A DNA stretch of 64,000 nt from Pseudeuparius sepicola (GCA_963920635.1 OY987298.1:125435735-125499734), one strand, 5' to 3'. Shown: positions 11,865 to 23,385, numbered from the stretch's first letter. The notes: generated from the letters alone by a model not told the origin. Translations and numbers: made by a program.

Positions 11865-12095
11865 TGGAAGATTAACGAACGGCGGGACCGAGGATTAACG
11901 GGGTCGCGGGGGTATTTTTCGGGGGCCGGCGGCGCGGGGACGTCGGGACGTCACGTCGGGCGTCGCGGCGCGCATAAAACTGCGATTTAAACCGGCGCCG
12001 CCATCCCTCTTCAGATGTATTTCCCGACTCCGCATTAATTATGCATTTAGGGACCGCGACGAGAAAAATGGGCGGAAGGAAACGGCACCACTTAT
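11865..12095. other. GC-rich island, possible conserved regulatory element
   Basis: Very high G+C and CpG (CGGGGGCCGGCGGCGCGGGG near 11923, GACGTCACGTCGGGCGTC near 11948) ends in GCATTAATTATGCATTTAGG near 12032, which holds TAAT/ATTA homeodomain-type cores. No open frame of useful length and no transposon ends. The content contrasts sharply with both flanks. Confidence 0.4.
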
Positions 12096-13150
12096 CTCTC
12101 GGCTGGTCCTAGATTTGATCCTTCATTAGGATGTCCCATGACGGAGTTATGCATTATGATACAAAATATGCTTGGCAAGCTGTTTTTTATACTACAGAGT
12201 TGGCTTTGGACCATAAATATTTGTATTCTTGAGCATCAAATATATAAAAAGTAGCAGAATATCAGAACTTATCATTAGATACTCAGAAGTATTTCTGATT
12301 GGACACATATTTTCCTGCTAACTACTATTGGTGTCGTGTAACATTTTGAAATATATCTTTCCAATTTAGAAAATATTCGAAAATAAATGAAAATATTAAT
12401 AGATTAGATATTTTTAACCTTTTTAAAATTACTATTATGTCAACCAAAGTAAAATTCGAAGTACCAAAAAAGAAATTTCTACACAACTATGAAAAAATTA
12501 TTAATAACTAAAGATAGGAACAAAACTAAAAGATTTTTCATTTTAATATAATTTTCCTTTATATTTACCACAAGTGCTTGCACAGAGAAGCAAAATTTTA
12601 GCTGTCTAACTTTGTTTGAAATAACATTTGACGTAGGTACTTGCAAAAATGCAAAAATTAATAAAATTGATTCTGTCAAAAATTAAAAATGAAAGTCAAA
12701 CCTGTATGTGCAGATATCAAGTAGATTAGTAAAAATCTTTGGACTTTGCACAGATGTTTATTTCAGAATCCTGACCGAGGGCTTTCTGTTAAACAACCAT
12801 CATTAGTGTCATTCTCGAACACAAACTCTAACGCGTTTGTTAGACACAGATATTTACTACTCTAAAAATTAAAAAGGAAACACTAATAGGTAAATCTAAT
12901 AGATACATAATTTTAACCAGACTACCTGTCAAAACTGGTCTGTTCTGTACTGTACTAAATTATGCAGCAAATTATAAGTTGGGCTATTATCAGGCATTGA
13001 TAAATGAATTTCCATAACTTACATTTTTGACACAGGAAAACCGAAAGCTATGGTCCAATTAAGGCCAAACATTCGCTTTCTGAGATTGTGCAAAATGGTC
13101 GCCATGCGTGACGTCATTGGTATACATTTTCTCCCAGAAACATACCAATT
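12096..13150. other. Unclassified AT-rich DNA
   Basis: No gene, element end or strong fold recognised; the 66-codon minus frame at 12479-12679 lacks a domain. Confidence 0.3.
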
Positions 13151-14192
13151 TTTTGGGCAGTACTTAAGTGTGAGTAAATTTCATTAGATTTTTTGTAGAT
13201 ACCTCTCTCCGTTTAAAAGCTGCAAGCTGAAATAATATGTAAAAAAATCGAATGGTTCTCACCTGAGCCTTTACTTAATCGTGTTATCCGTGGAAAACAA
13301 CTGACCATTAACTATTACGATCAGTAGAAAACACGCGCTTTACATTTCCGATGAAAACGTGACAGGAATATAATATAGGTATACAGGATGTAGCACTGAA
13401 GACCTATCCACCCCATAATTTTTTTATTTGTGGGCAGATTTTCAAATAATAATATATGTTTATTTACCATAAATTACAATAAATTTTACAACAATATCTA
13501 ATTGCAAGAATTCACAATAAATAAACAAGAAATTCCCACGAGACAATTTATGTTTTGTTAAATAAATCTTTCAAAAAGGTATCGGAGGCACATACCAGAT
13601 CTTTTTAAAATAGTAGTCAAGGCCTACTACGACAGGGACTTGAGTCGAAAAGTAGTGAAGTACTATTATAGCGATTTTTTGAAACAGAAACCGGTAACAA
13701 ATTCTTCTTATTCAACACGGTCTCAAATCCAACTGTACGAATTTTTTAAAATTGGAATCAAATAATATTGAATTTTGAAAAATGCTAACAACATGCGATA
13801 AAATGAAGATAATAGTAATTAAAGAGGGATATTTTCATGGCATCTCACGTAAAGGGGGGATAATTTACAATTACAGGTGTAAAAATCCATCCTTGTATAA
13901 TAATATCTAATTGCTTTCTTCTACGGAATGAGATTTTCTTCCCTTTTGTATATCTGTCTACAAGAGTTTTTTCGTAAGTAATATCATAATGGCATCTAAT
14001 TTTTCCGAAAAAAATCGAAAAAACTCATTGCTAAGTAATATATTAACATTTAGCATTTTGTTAAAAAAAATATTACTTACCATTGTGTTTTTTTGGATTT
14101 TTTCACAGGAAAAATTAGATGCCCGAATGGTATTTGACAAGACTATTTCATGAGTAACAGATTATTCTGAATACACATAGCTTACAAAACAT

Positions 14193-14461
14193 ACTACCCT
14201 TGTTTATGGAATCCCTAGTTAGCCAATGTATGACAGAGTCATAAGGATACAAAAGCAATATTAGATACAAGCAACAGATGGCGCTAAAAATTAAAGTGGC
14301 CCAATCATTGCCTACCAATTTTCTTCTGTTAAAATCTACCAAAAAACAGCTGGGCAACTTTATTTTTTGTAAAATCTGCTTCCTGTCCTACAGTATTTCT
14401 GTCATGTTCTTATGTCAGTGTCAGACATTGGCTAACTAGAGTATCCATAAACAAGGATACT
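14193..14461. mobile_element. ~270-bp MITE nested in the foldback element
   Basis: CCCTTGTTTATGGAATCCCT at the left and its near reverse complement ending CCATAAACAAGG at the right enclose CTAGTTAGCCAATGT in inverted orientation. It lies in the right half of the larger element, so it was probably inserted later. The target duplication is uncertain. Confidence 0.6.
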
Positions 14462-15021
14462 ACCTATTATACAACAGCTGTCAAGTTTTGCCGCGGGTAA
14501 ACTCGAAAAAACTGCTGACAGGTGCTGTCATACAATTTTTCCATCTAGAAACGATTTGTAATTCAAAATTGCGCGTTTGTGATTGGTGGAAATTAAGACG
14601 AGGGAAATAGTCACCGAAAATGAACAGATTAACAATTCTAATCCCAAAAAATTGGTATAGTTGGGTTTGAGACTGTGCTCAATATGAATTCGTTACAGGT
14701 TTTTGACTACAAAAAACTTTTCCCTTCAAACTCCTGGAAGCGTTATTCCTTATCTAAGATTTAAAAAAGTCTAGTAGGTGTCTCCGATTCCTTTTTGGAA
14801 GACCCACTTAGCAAAAAAAAGATTTTGAAAATTGACTCATACATAGAAATTTTATGGGGTTGGATAGGTGTTTAGTGGTACACCCTGTATATTTCTGCTT
14901 GATTTTGTTGTTAATAAAATTACACATTTTCATCAGAAATGGTTGATGGTCAGTTGTTTTTCGTTGATAACTGGATTAAGTAAATGCTCAGATAAGAACT
15001 ATCCGATTATTTTTTTACATA

Positions 15022-15956
15022 CAGTGTGGATAGAAATTATGGAAGTATATTTCTTAAAATATTCCTCATATCAAAAACATGTTTTAATAAAAGTGTTAGG
15101 GGAAATTATTTCCTGTTTAGTGATATCAAGCAATCTTTCGTAGCACAAAAATGTGGTTGCCATGGTAACCGACTTAATTTTTTTAAAATGGCATCATATA
15201 CGTTTTTTGGTAAAAATTAATTCATTGGAATTTTCTGAATACGATACAATACAATTTTAATGGGGTCGCATAAGAAAAAAATACAAAAAATAAGTTTTCT
15301 ATTATGCATGCTATTGACAATGTTTATCAAAATAATTAATTATTAACATCAAGTTAGCCATGCCCAAATAAGAACAATGCGGAACTGTCACCAGCTGTCA
15401 GTTGCTTGTAATTGTGTGCATTGTTACAGTAAACGTACTTTTTTACTCAATTTTCTATGTACTTAAGTACTTAGTATGTTAACCTGTATTCTTTCCGTTT
15501 CACTTAATTCAAGCGCCATTATAACTTACTAAGTACTTAAGTAGGTACACAGAAAATAGAGTAAAAAAGTACGTTTACTGTAACAATGCACACAATTACA
15601 AGCAACTGACAGCTAGTGACAGTTCCGCATTGTTCTGATTTTGGCATGGCTAACTTGATGTTAATAATTATTTTGATAAACATTGTCAATAGCATAATAG
15701 AAAACTTATTTTTTTTGTATTTTTTTCGTATGCGACCCCATTAAAATTGTATTGTATCGTATTCAGAAAGTTTCAATGTATTAAATTAAAAAATTAAGTC
15801 GGTTACCATTGCAACCACATTTTTTGTGCTACGAAAGATTGCTTGATATCGCTAAACAGGAAATAATTTCCCCTAACACTTTTATTAAAACATGTTTTTG
15901 ATATGAGGAATATTTTAAGAAATATAAGCAATATTCCACAATTTCTATCCACACTG
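15022..15956. mobile_element. 935-bp near-complete palindrome MITE, TA target duplication
   Basis: CAGTGTGGATAGAAATTATG at the left mirrors CAATTTCTATCCACACTG at the right, TA flanks both ends, and the arms pair over almost the full length (about 460 bp each) with a short centre near 15490. It interrupts the right arm of an older foldback element. The open frames found at 15026 (+) and 15803 (-) are the two arms read in opposite directions, not genes. Confidence 0.85.
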
Positions 15957-16000
15957 TATTTGACCTTGCAGCTTTCGAACGGAGAGAAATACAAAAACAT

Positions 16001-16706
16001 TCTTTTTTAACAGAGTTCCTTTAGATAAAAGAAATGAACCCAAACTCGATAAGATTGCATTGTTTTATGAACGAGTTCCTGTATCCACCTTCCATCTTCC
16101 ATCATCAGGCCCTGTTCACCATTGATGAGTTCCCTCGCAGGGAGCCAACCCTGAGTGCAGCAGCCTTCAGAAAGCAACAAAATTAATCCGCCATCTTATT
16201 GGAGCGGCAGCCATATTGAATTTAGTGATACGTCATTAAGTTTATCGTTTTCTACTCTTCAAGCCCTTTCATTTGATACCCATATTAAGGGGGTTAGGAA
16301 AAATTCTTCATCCGCCATCTTGTGGCGACGGCCATTTTAAAAGTATTACAATATTGAGTATTGCATATTGTATTGTTTCCAGAACTAAAGGTGTAAGCAA
16401 AATTTCAGCTTAGTTGGATGTCAAAAAGTGGTTATAATTCAGCTTGCAAGATTCGACCCACACATCCTAACATAGGACAAGTTAAATAAAAGCCTTTAAA
16501 AAGTATTAAAAATAGGTACAACATAAAACTTGCGACGATTTTAATATTTTTCAGAATGGTCATTTTATAAAGTAGTTTTTGATTAGAATTAGAAAGAAAC
16601 ACGAATTAGGTATACCTACACAAGAAAAATTAATAGGTAACATAAATATTTCCCCAGAGTGAAATAACAGAGTGACCTATAATAGGATACATGGATAGCG
16701 ATAGAT
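16001..16706. other. Unclassified DNA with a repeated-looking module
   Basis: 16155-16345 holds the paired words CCGCCATCTTATTGGAGCGG and CCGCCATCTTGTGGCGACGG, about 115 bp apart, with CTTCAAGCCCTTTCATTTGA between them. This looks like a dispersed repeat, but I cannot name the family. Confidence 0.3.
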
Positions 16707-17059
16707 CATAGACGTAACTAGGGGGGGGCTAGGGGGGCTTAGCCCCCCCTACATCTCTATTAGCCCTACCTAAAATGTAAAGGATGTGCGATGATATGCT
16801 TCTCGTAAACAGAATAGATCTAACATTCTGACAACACAACGTTACGCAACACGGCGAACGCGCCTTTTTAAATTCACCAGTTTCGACGAATCGCTTGCTC
16901 ACGTTTACTTGTCTGGCGATTTTCCTGTTTTAAAGAACGTTTGTTGTGTGTTGGACTGTGTGTAGTAATACAGGACGTGGAGCTTTATTAAAGAATAAAG
17001 TGATTAAAGTTCAATTTTAGTTTATAGGTTTTAGGTTGTGTCACAGTGAAGAACAGAAT

Positions 17060-17256
17060 ACAGAGAGTCCATCTTGTCAAATATATCGAATGAAGCCCAA
17101 CTTTTACGTGATTTTTCACACACCCGCACACTGCGTTCTTCATTTATTATAAATTAATTTAAAACTGAGCAAGAAGATCCACAGTGACCTACAATGGATT
17201 AAATACCGTTTAAAGTTGAGCTCCATTTGACATGTTTGACAAGATGAACTCTCTGT
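17060..17256. repeat. Inner inverted repeat of the 8-bp-TSD element
   Basis: CAGAGAGTCCATCTTGTCAAA at 17061 is inverted against TTTGACAAGATGAACTCTCTG ending near 17255 with one mismatch. It may be a nested ~200-bp MITE or a sub-terminal transposase-binding arrangement. Confidence 0.5.
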
Positions 17257-17320
17257 CTTCTGGTCTTCTCTGTGGTTGTGTCTATAGTTTCGGACTTATT
17301 TAAATCATGCCGCGTGGACG

Positions 17321-17493
17321 TGTTCCGTTCCCAACTGCAAGGGAAACTAGAAAGGCGGTCCTAATGTGTCCGCTTTTTCCTCCCTAAAGACCCAATTTTA
17401 AGGGAAAAGTGGGTTAAAGTCATTAAAAGAGATTTTGTTCCTACACAGTCTTCCAGGGTTTTGGATTTGACTGTTGGAGAGTATTATACCTAA
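17321..17493 (+). pseudogene. THAP zinc-finger domain remnant
   Basis: From 17321 the frame reads CSVPNCKGN, stop, KGGPNVSAFS. After a frameshift it continues PKDPILREKWVKVIKRDFVP and TQSSRVLDLTVGEYYT to a stop at 17491. This matches the THAP pattern: the C2 half as CxxxxC, FPKDP, a W in EKWVKxIKR, and P before a SRVCxxHF segment. Here the last Cys and His are lost (SRVLDL). It is broken by at least one stop and one frameshift. THAP domains bind DNA and begin P-element transposases, but also occur in host genes. Confidence 0.65.
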
Positions 17494-18023
17494 CGATTTT
17501 ACGTGATTAAACCGTTAAACGTAACCAACTTGAAATCAGTAAGTTTTATGGTTTTATTCATTCGAATTTAGTTGTATCTAGGCACGCAAATAAGAAATAA
17601 TTGCCATTTACGAAAATTTTACCGGTAGATAGCTAAATGCACCAAAAGCCCTTGAAAATGTGACTTTCACTCTCGTAGATTATTATCCGTGTTGTAAAAC
17701 CGCATGAGCTATATTTATATGTAAACAATCATTTTAAGTGTTTTTTTTACCAAATTTACCAAGTTGACATGTTGAAATTTGAATTTGGTGCCTTAGGCTC
17801 ATCTCCCTTGGATGACTCATCGCTTTCAGCTGTCGGCCTTACCATTGCGACGGTGCCGCTTGCGCCCCCACAAAATCCGACTGAAATTTTGGAAAAATTT
17901 TTGGGGTGACAAAATTTTTGACTACGGCAGCGCCTGCTGCGGGCAGGCGACTCCCGATACTATCTCAATCGGTGCCCTCAATTAGCCTCCCCCCCCTAAA
18001 AATACGACCTAGTTACGTCTATG

Positions 18024-18348
18024 CGATAGATAATTATTATTTGATGCAGGGTTAAACCTTCAAACCGCACAAGGCGCATTCCGAGTTTTACCTATATTTC
18101 CTAATTCATTTTTAGTAATTGAAAATGGTTATTGTAAAGATTATGGCTCATAGACTACTTACTCCATAGTTTATTTAAAGTTTAATTCAAAGTAAAATAT
18201 TATCAACTGCCGGTAACATGGTTCTTCAGTTCTATTTTGACCTTGGAGCTACTTTCAAGGACCGAGTCACTGGCGAGTTTTTGAAAAATGACAAGCTTAT
18301 AAAATATATCTAATTAAAACAATATATGACAAAATTATAGAGGCGAGC
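18024..18348. other. Unclassified AT-rich DNA
   Basis: After the right target duplication of the preceding element, no gene or repeat was recognised up to the LINE target duplication. Confidence 0.3.
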
Positions 18349-18359
18349 AACCTCCTCAC

Positions 18360-19408
18360 TGTCCAACTACAATCCTTGACAATGCCAATGACTACATGCA
18401 GAAGAAATACGACTTTGAACTATCGTTTGAAGTGGTCATCCAAGATCGCCAAACTAGTCAAATCGCAATACCAGAGACATCTTCAGGAACAAGCATCTGG
18501 TACACAGACGGATCTAAAATGGATGATGGGGTTGGAATTGGGATATATGGTCCTAATCATAGGACCTCACAGTCCCTAGGCAAGACACCATCCATCTTCC
18601 AAGCAGAACTTCAAGCCATAAATGTATGTGCTCATGAGTGTATCAACAGACGCATCAAGGGGCAAGAATATACATCTTATCAGACAGTCAGGCAGCATTG
18701 AAAGCTCTAAAGTCTTATACTTATGAGTCTAAGGTTGCCTGGGAATGTAAAACATCTAAAGCAACTGGCTATAGGCAACAGATTGACCTTAATGTGGGTG
18801 CCAGGGCATGAAGGTGTTCATGGGAATGAAATTGCTGATAGCCTCGCTAGAGAAGGGGCTAAGGCTCCATTTTACGGTCCTGAACCATTCTGTGGCATAA
18901 ACAAAAGCCACCTATTGACAGACATCAAAACATGGGAAAAGGAACAAAAGGAAGCCTACTGGAGTAACACTCCGGGACAAAGACAAGCGAAGAGATTTTT
19001 GACCTATTCGCCTCAGAACGCCAAAAAGCTTCTCACTCTAAACAAGGATGAATTAAGACTCATCACAGGTCTCCTGACTGGACACTGCCCTTTAAGATAT
19101 CATCTTAAAAAATGGGCAAAACAGACAATGGACTATGCAGATTCTGCAATGAGATTCTGGGATGAGACTAGCGAGCACATACTGCGTGAGTGTCCCCTCT
19201 TAATTCGAAACAGACTTAAATATTTCGAAAGGATCAATATAAATCCAAATGAAATTGGCAACTTAGCCCCAAGGAAAATACTAAGCTTCGTCAAAAGCCT
19301 AGGTGACCTTGGAATTTATTAGAGCAGGGTCATTCACAAAAGATCTAATTAGGTCGCAGTGAGGGCAAAAAAAAACGACCCCTAAGAAATCTACAATCTA
19401 CAATCTAC
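18360..19408 (+). mobile_element. 5'-truncated non-LTR retrotransposon (LINE) with 11-bp target duplication
   Basis: AACCTCCTCAC occurs directly before (18349-18359) and after (19409-19419) the insert. The 3' end is not poly(A) but a short repeat, CTACAATCTACAATCTACA. The insert holds only the 3' part of ORF2, so reverse transcription ended early. A simple-repeat tail and a C-terminal RNase H domain suit Jockey/I/R1-type insect LINEs. Confidence 0.85.
18396..19322 (+). pseudogene. LINE ORF2 C-terminus: RNase H domain and tail
   Basis: The first frame carries IWYTDGSKMDDGVGIGIY with the catalytic Asp (residue 38 from 18396) and IFQAELQAI with the Glu (residue 71). The third acidic motif SDSQAALKAL lies in another frame from 18680. 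The fourth, NEIADSLAREGAK with its Asp, is in the 199-residue frame starting at 18723 after LTLMWVPGHEGVHG. So two compensating frameshifts, near 18676 and 18750, interrupt the domain. The tail includes SEHILRECPLL, typical of LINE C-termini, and ends at the stop 19320-19322. Reverse transcriptase and endonuclease are absent. Confidence 0.85.
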
Positions 19409-19477
19409 AACCTCCTCACCGACATAAATTCCCTGTATTTCGAGAACAAAGTTTGTTAGATGGCATGTTCATATAAC

Positions 19478-19541
19478 CAGTGACTATAGAACTATAGTCA
19501 CTGATATAACCTTTTATCAGTGACTATAGCTATAGTCACTG
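19478..19541. repeat. Twin palindromes CAGTGACTATAG/CTATAGTCACTG
   Basis: The first copy (19478-19503) has two central bases; the second (19518-19541) is a perfect 24-bp palindrome. They are 14 bp apart. Confidence 0.8.
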
Positions 19542-19679
19542 CTTTTATCTCAAAATATTTTCTCTATCGATACTTGAAATGTGGAAAACCGTGTATATCT
19601 AAATAAATTTCGACGTGGACATTATTGTCCCTTCTTACATACCCTCCATAAGGTTGGATTGCTCATTGCTCCCCTTCCC

Positions 19680-19935
19680 TTCCCTGTAAATGAGACGCTG
19701 TCTAGTCGGCAACTTCGGACACTCCCGGGAAAAAATCTGCCCACCTTACGCTGCGGCGCCGTTAATCCTGCGTCGGAACTCGTTAATCTTTGAGATAAGA
19801 AACAAAGTCATTAAATTCGTTATCGGGGATCGGCGTGCACCCCCGGAACGGCCCAACTTTTAACCAGAAAACTTCGCAGCTTTTTGCGACCTCCGCATGC
19901 ACACCCGCCGGCCGGCCGGCACGGTGGGTCAGAGA
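19680..19935. other. GC-rich island, possible regulatory DNA
   Basis: CpG-rich sequence with GCTGCGGCGCCGTTAATCCTG and ACTCGTTAATCTTTGAG and a GCCGGCCGGCCGGC palindrome near 19908. A 70-codon frame at 19581 overlaps it but has no domain. No transposon ends. Confidence 0.35.
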
Positions 19936-20218
19936 AATGGTTATTATTGATGTAAGATAGCCGACTGATTCGAACGGAAACTAGTTAGAAACTAATTACA
20001 AATTACCTAAAGGGGTGCTTTAGATTCTATGGTGTGTGGGTCAGTCTATTTAAATCCAGGGTCAGTCTATTTAAATCCATTATTTCATAGTAAATTCCAC
20101 TATTGCAAATCCTACAATAGATCGACGCACTTTCACATTTTTTAGACTCTCATCCGCTCGTAACCGCAGTCTTATTTATAGTCCTGGAGCTCGTGTACAA
20201 AAATTGCAACGATTTCGG
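19936..20218. other. Short duplication of 16 bp in unclassified DNA
   Basis: GGGTCAGTCTATTTAAATCC occurs twice in succession near 20037-20078. Nothing else recognised. Confidence 0.4.
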
Positions 20219-21660
20219 TCAGTTTCTTTATATTTTCATTCGATTGTACCCACATTGTGCAGCAACGTTTGGGGTGTCAGCTGGCTAGGTGGCGGTGGGG
20301 GTAATTGCTAAGGGGTTGCAAACACATGAACAAATCAAATGTTTTTTCAAGTTTTCTTTTATTCTTCCTAAAGGACGACAGATATGGCAGACATATTTGG
20401 TACAGTTTAGACACACACTAAATGCGATAATCTAAATATAATTCGGCTTGTCTACTTCCACCAGTGCGGGAGAGGCGGGGGTCGACCATCATATTTTTCA
20501 ATAAAAAAAATGGTACGCCACTAGAAAAGTAATATTTTTCTGCCTTAACTAAATTTTTTAATCAATTCCAAGAAAAAAAGTATCCTTGACTTTTTTCGAA
20601 AAATGTACATTTTTTGAAAAATTAATTATTTTGTGTATTAAATTTTTTAGCAGAAGAAAATCAAAGTAGGTGTAGGCTTTTGAAATTTTGCACATCTAAT
20701 CAGTTTTTAATTCTGAATAACTTTCCTTATTAACATTTTGTCATAAAACCTACATAAAGGGCACTTTACTGGTGCAAAAAATTGGCTTTTTAAAAATTTC
20801 CAAAACACATGATTTTTCGTAGAAATCCTTTTTGTAGGTTTTATGGCAAAAAGTTGTTCAGAATTAAAAACTGAGTAGGTGTACAAAATTTCAAAAACCT
20901 AGACCTACTTTGATTTTCTTCTGCTAAAAAACTTAAAACGCTCGAACATGAATTTTTCGAAAACGGTACATTTTTCGATAGAAAGTCAAGAATACTTGTT
21001 TTCTTAAAATTGGTTGTGAAATTTAGTGGAAGCGAAAAAGATTACTTTTCCAGTGGCGTATCATTTTTTTTATTAAAAAATATGATATTGTTGACCCCCG
21101 CGTCTCCGTCACTGGTGGAAGTAGAGAGGTGAAATTATTTTTATTTATGGAACTTAATGTGGGTCTAAACTGTGCCAAATATGTCTGCCGTAGCTGTCGT
21201 CCTTTAGGAAAAATAAGAGAAAAGTTTAAAAAATTGAACTTTGACGATCTGTATAATGAAAACCGCTAGGATTTCGATACATGTTTATATGAAAAAATAT
21301 TCCCTTTTTGTAATTCCTGATTATAATTTTCCGTTCATAAAAGTTTCGTGCTGCCCGGAACTGATTCCTGTCACGATTTTTTTTCATGTGTTTGCAACAC
21401 CAACACCTTAGCAACTACCCCCACCAACACCCCAAACGTTGCTGCACAGTGTGGGTACAATCGAATGAAAATATAAAGAAACTGCCCGAATGCAAACACA
21501 TGAAAACAAAATCGTGACGGGAATCAGTTCCGGGCATCACGAAACTTTTATGAAAGGAAAATTATAATCAGTAATTACAAAAAGGGGATATTTTTTCATA
21601 TAAACATGTATCGAAATCCTAGCGGTTTTCATTATACAGGGCGTCAAAGTTTTTTTTTTT
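20219..21660. repeat. Rearranged foldback cluster related to the 48961-49963 element
   Basis: At least three inverted pairs overlap: 20219-20343 with 21385-21485 (AACGTTTGGGGTGT), 20350-20700 with 20880-21230 (CCTAAAGGACGACAG), and 21220-21410 with 21480-21650 (ATGTATCGAAATCCTAGCGG). GTATCGAAAT(C/T)CTAGCGG and TACGCCACTGGAAAAGTA-type words are shared with the intact element at 48961, so this is a scrambled relative. The 62-codon frame at 21226 is repeat sequence. Confidence 0.6.
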
Positions 21661-21726
21661 TTCACTTTTCTTTGGACCAAACTTTAAAAGTGTAACTCAA
21701 GAAATAAATTCAACTGTTTTCTTATA

Positions 21727-23049
21727 CAGGGTGTTTCAGACCTAAATACAATAATTTTAACCACATGTGGAGAAAATTGAGCTTAATACGAATCCGCAAT
21801 TAAAAAAAATTAAAAGTCGATAATAAAGCCAGAATTTTTTTTTAGGAAGCTATTTTTCGCAGACAATAACGACGCCACTGGCGAGGTAACGACCGCGAAG
21901 TGGGCCGGCCAGAAGCTACATTCTTGGGCGACGTGCAATGTTGCCGGTTTTAGCTGGTATTCTCCAATTTTAAATACTTTTAAATAATTTTACCATTTAT
22001 GCATTTATTAAAGGCCAATTCAATTAAAGTATCAATTGAACTTACCCTTACTTGCGTTTATTTCAATGATGTTAACTGTTCTTATTCTTGTTAATCCTTG
22101 AAAAAATCCAAACACTTTGGCTTTGTTTGCTTCAGCATCATTTTACGTACTATGTCGGGACCTCTTAGTTTCCCTCAATTGTTGTGACTTTTGCGATGAG
22201 GTACTCGGCCTGGCGACCGCGACGAAGTAGATCCCTTTTTGAATTGTCCTAAAATCATGGCTTCTGGCTTTGTCTCCACCCATTACGTTCCTTCCATTAT
22301 GGCCGTCCAGCAACTGACTAATGAAATCAGGCGGTGGAGGCGGCACTTCCGCGAACTGTATCGGCAAAGTCGCACCCCGAGCAAAACGACAGTCGCAGAG
22401 CGCGACCGCGCAGGAGAGTCGGCGAGTCGGCGATTAGAAACCAAGAAACCGACAACGCGAAAAGATACGCGGAGAAGGTACTACAATTCCCCTCGGACGC
22501 AGGGCGAGTTGAGGTCTAAATTACTTCGGTGGACGCCGTGGAAAACCGCAGTACCATATCGTCCGGGCGCTGCCGTGCCGCCGAACTTTTTTTTCGAAAC
22601 CGGGAGTTTTGTGATAATATGGCAAGTGCGAATGTGAGAGCGTATCTTACCGAGGTGTTACCATTCAACTTACCAGAGGAGGATAGTTTTTAAACCACCT
22701 TTCATTTGCTATCAGCAATTATTATCCTAAAGGGATAATAAAAGGTAGGTACATTTAGATAAATCAGTAGATACTTTGAAAATATAAAAAAATATTGAGT
22801 GTTTTCCTTGCCTGGCGCCGCGATCTGGCAACGTCGTAAGGAAGACCTGACACGAATTTGCCTCTCCCTCGCACCTCGGGTAAGCGTCTACCCGATAATA
22901 AAACTGAGCGGCTCGTTAGGGGAAATATTAAAATTATTTAATTATTTCTAAAATATTTCCGAAAAAATTTTTTTTTTTCGATTTTCCGCATTTAGACACC
23001 TTTCTGAGTATGTGGTTGAAATTATTGTATTTAGGTCTGAAACACCCTG
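21727..23049. mobile_element. CAGGGTG element with GC-rich core
   Basis: CAGGGTGTTTCAGACCTAAA at the left mirrors TTTAGGTCTGAAACACCCTG at the right, with TA on both flanks and continued pairing (ACAATAATTT, CCACATG). The core (about 22150-22660) is GC- and CpG-rich, unlike the arms, and carries overlapping open frames of 61-132 codons on both strands. None contains a domain I recognise. The core may be captured host DNA. Confidence 0.8.
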
Positions 23050-23385
23050 TATAATGTTATGTAATACCACAGAAATATAGTTCCACAACAGAAAGCTCCT
23101 TAATAATACCTGTCAAATGGACTCCAACTACAGACTCCAAAAACAAGCAGATTGCATTTCTTATGAAATGATATTTTCCAAGAATATAATCTTCCCAATT
23201 CGTAAGATTAGCCAACATTTAAGAGTGGACCTCACTATCAATGCATTTGGAAAATATTAAGCTTCAAAGTTTCAGTCCATCTGACGGCTGTCATCAAGGA
23301 GCTCTCTGTGCTGAATAAATTTTCTGTGGTAATACCTTTTGCGTAAATTTTGTATTTTTTTAAATTTAATAAAATCATATCATAT
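23050..23385. other. Unclassified AT-rich DNA
   Basis: Nothing recognised between the preceding element and the GC-rich MITE. Confidence 0.3.

Larger units (their letters stand above)
13240..16000. mobile_element. Large foldback element, right arm split by a later MITE
   Basis: The left arm (from about 13200, CTCTCTCCGTTTAAAAGCTG, ATGTAAAAAAATCG, AACAACTGACCATTAAC, the CAGGATGTAG end at 13384, and GTCTCAAATCCAACTG) has its reverse complement on the right in the same order, running from about 14640 to 15020. It then resumes after the 15022-15956 insertion (GCAGCTTTCGAACGGAGAG at 15968). Arms are diverged, so the element is old. CAGG(A/G)TGT sequences at 13384 and 14887 lie inside the arms. 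The outermost ends are not resolved. Confidence 0.65.
16707..18023. mobile_element. P- or hAT-like DNA transposon with perfect 8-bp target duplication
   Basis: CATAGACGTAACTAGG at 16707 is the exact reverse complement of CCTAGTTACGTCTATG ending at 18023. CGATAGAT flanks both sides (16699-16706 and 18024-18031). Eight-base duplications are shared by the hAT and P superfamilies. The THAP remnant inside and the CA start favour P, whose transposases begin with a THAP domain. No DDE or RNase H-like core is visible, so the element is non-autonomous or strongly decayed. Confidence 0.75.

Noticed and set aside
22239..22637. 132-codon plus-strand frame
   Set aside because: Confined to the GC-rich core of a transposon; overlapping frames on both strands are equally open, so composition explains it.
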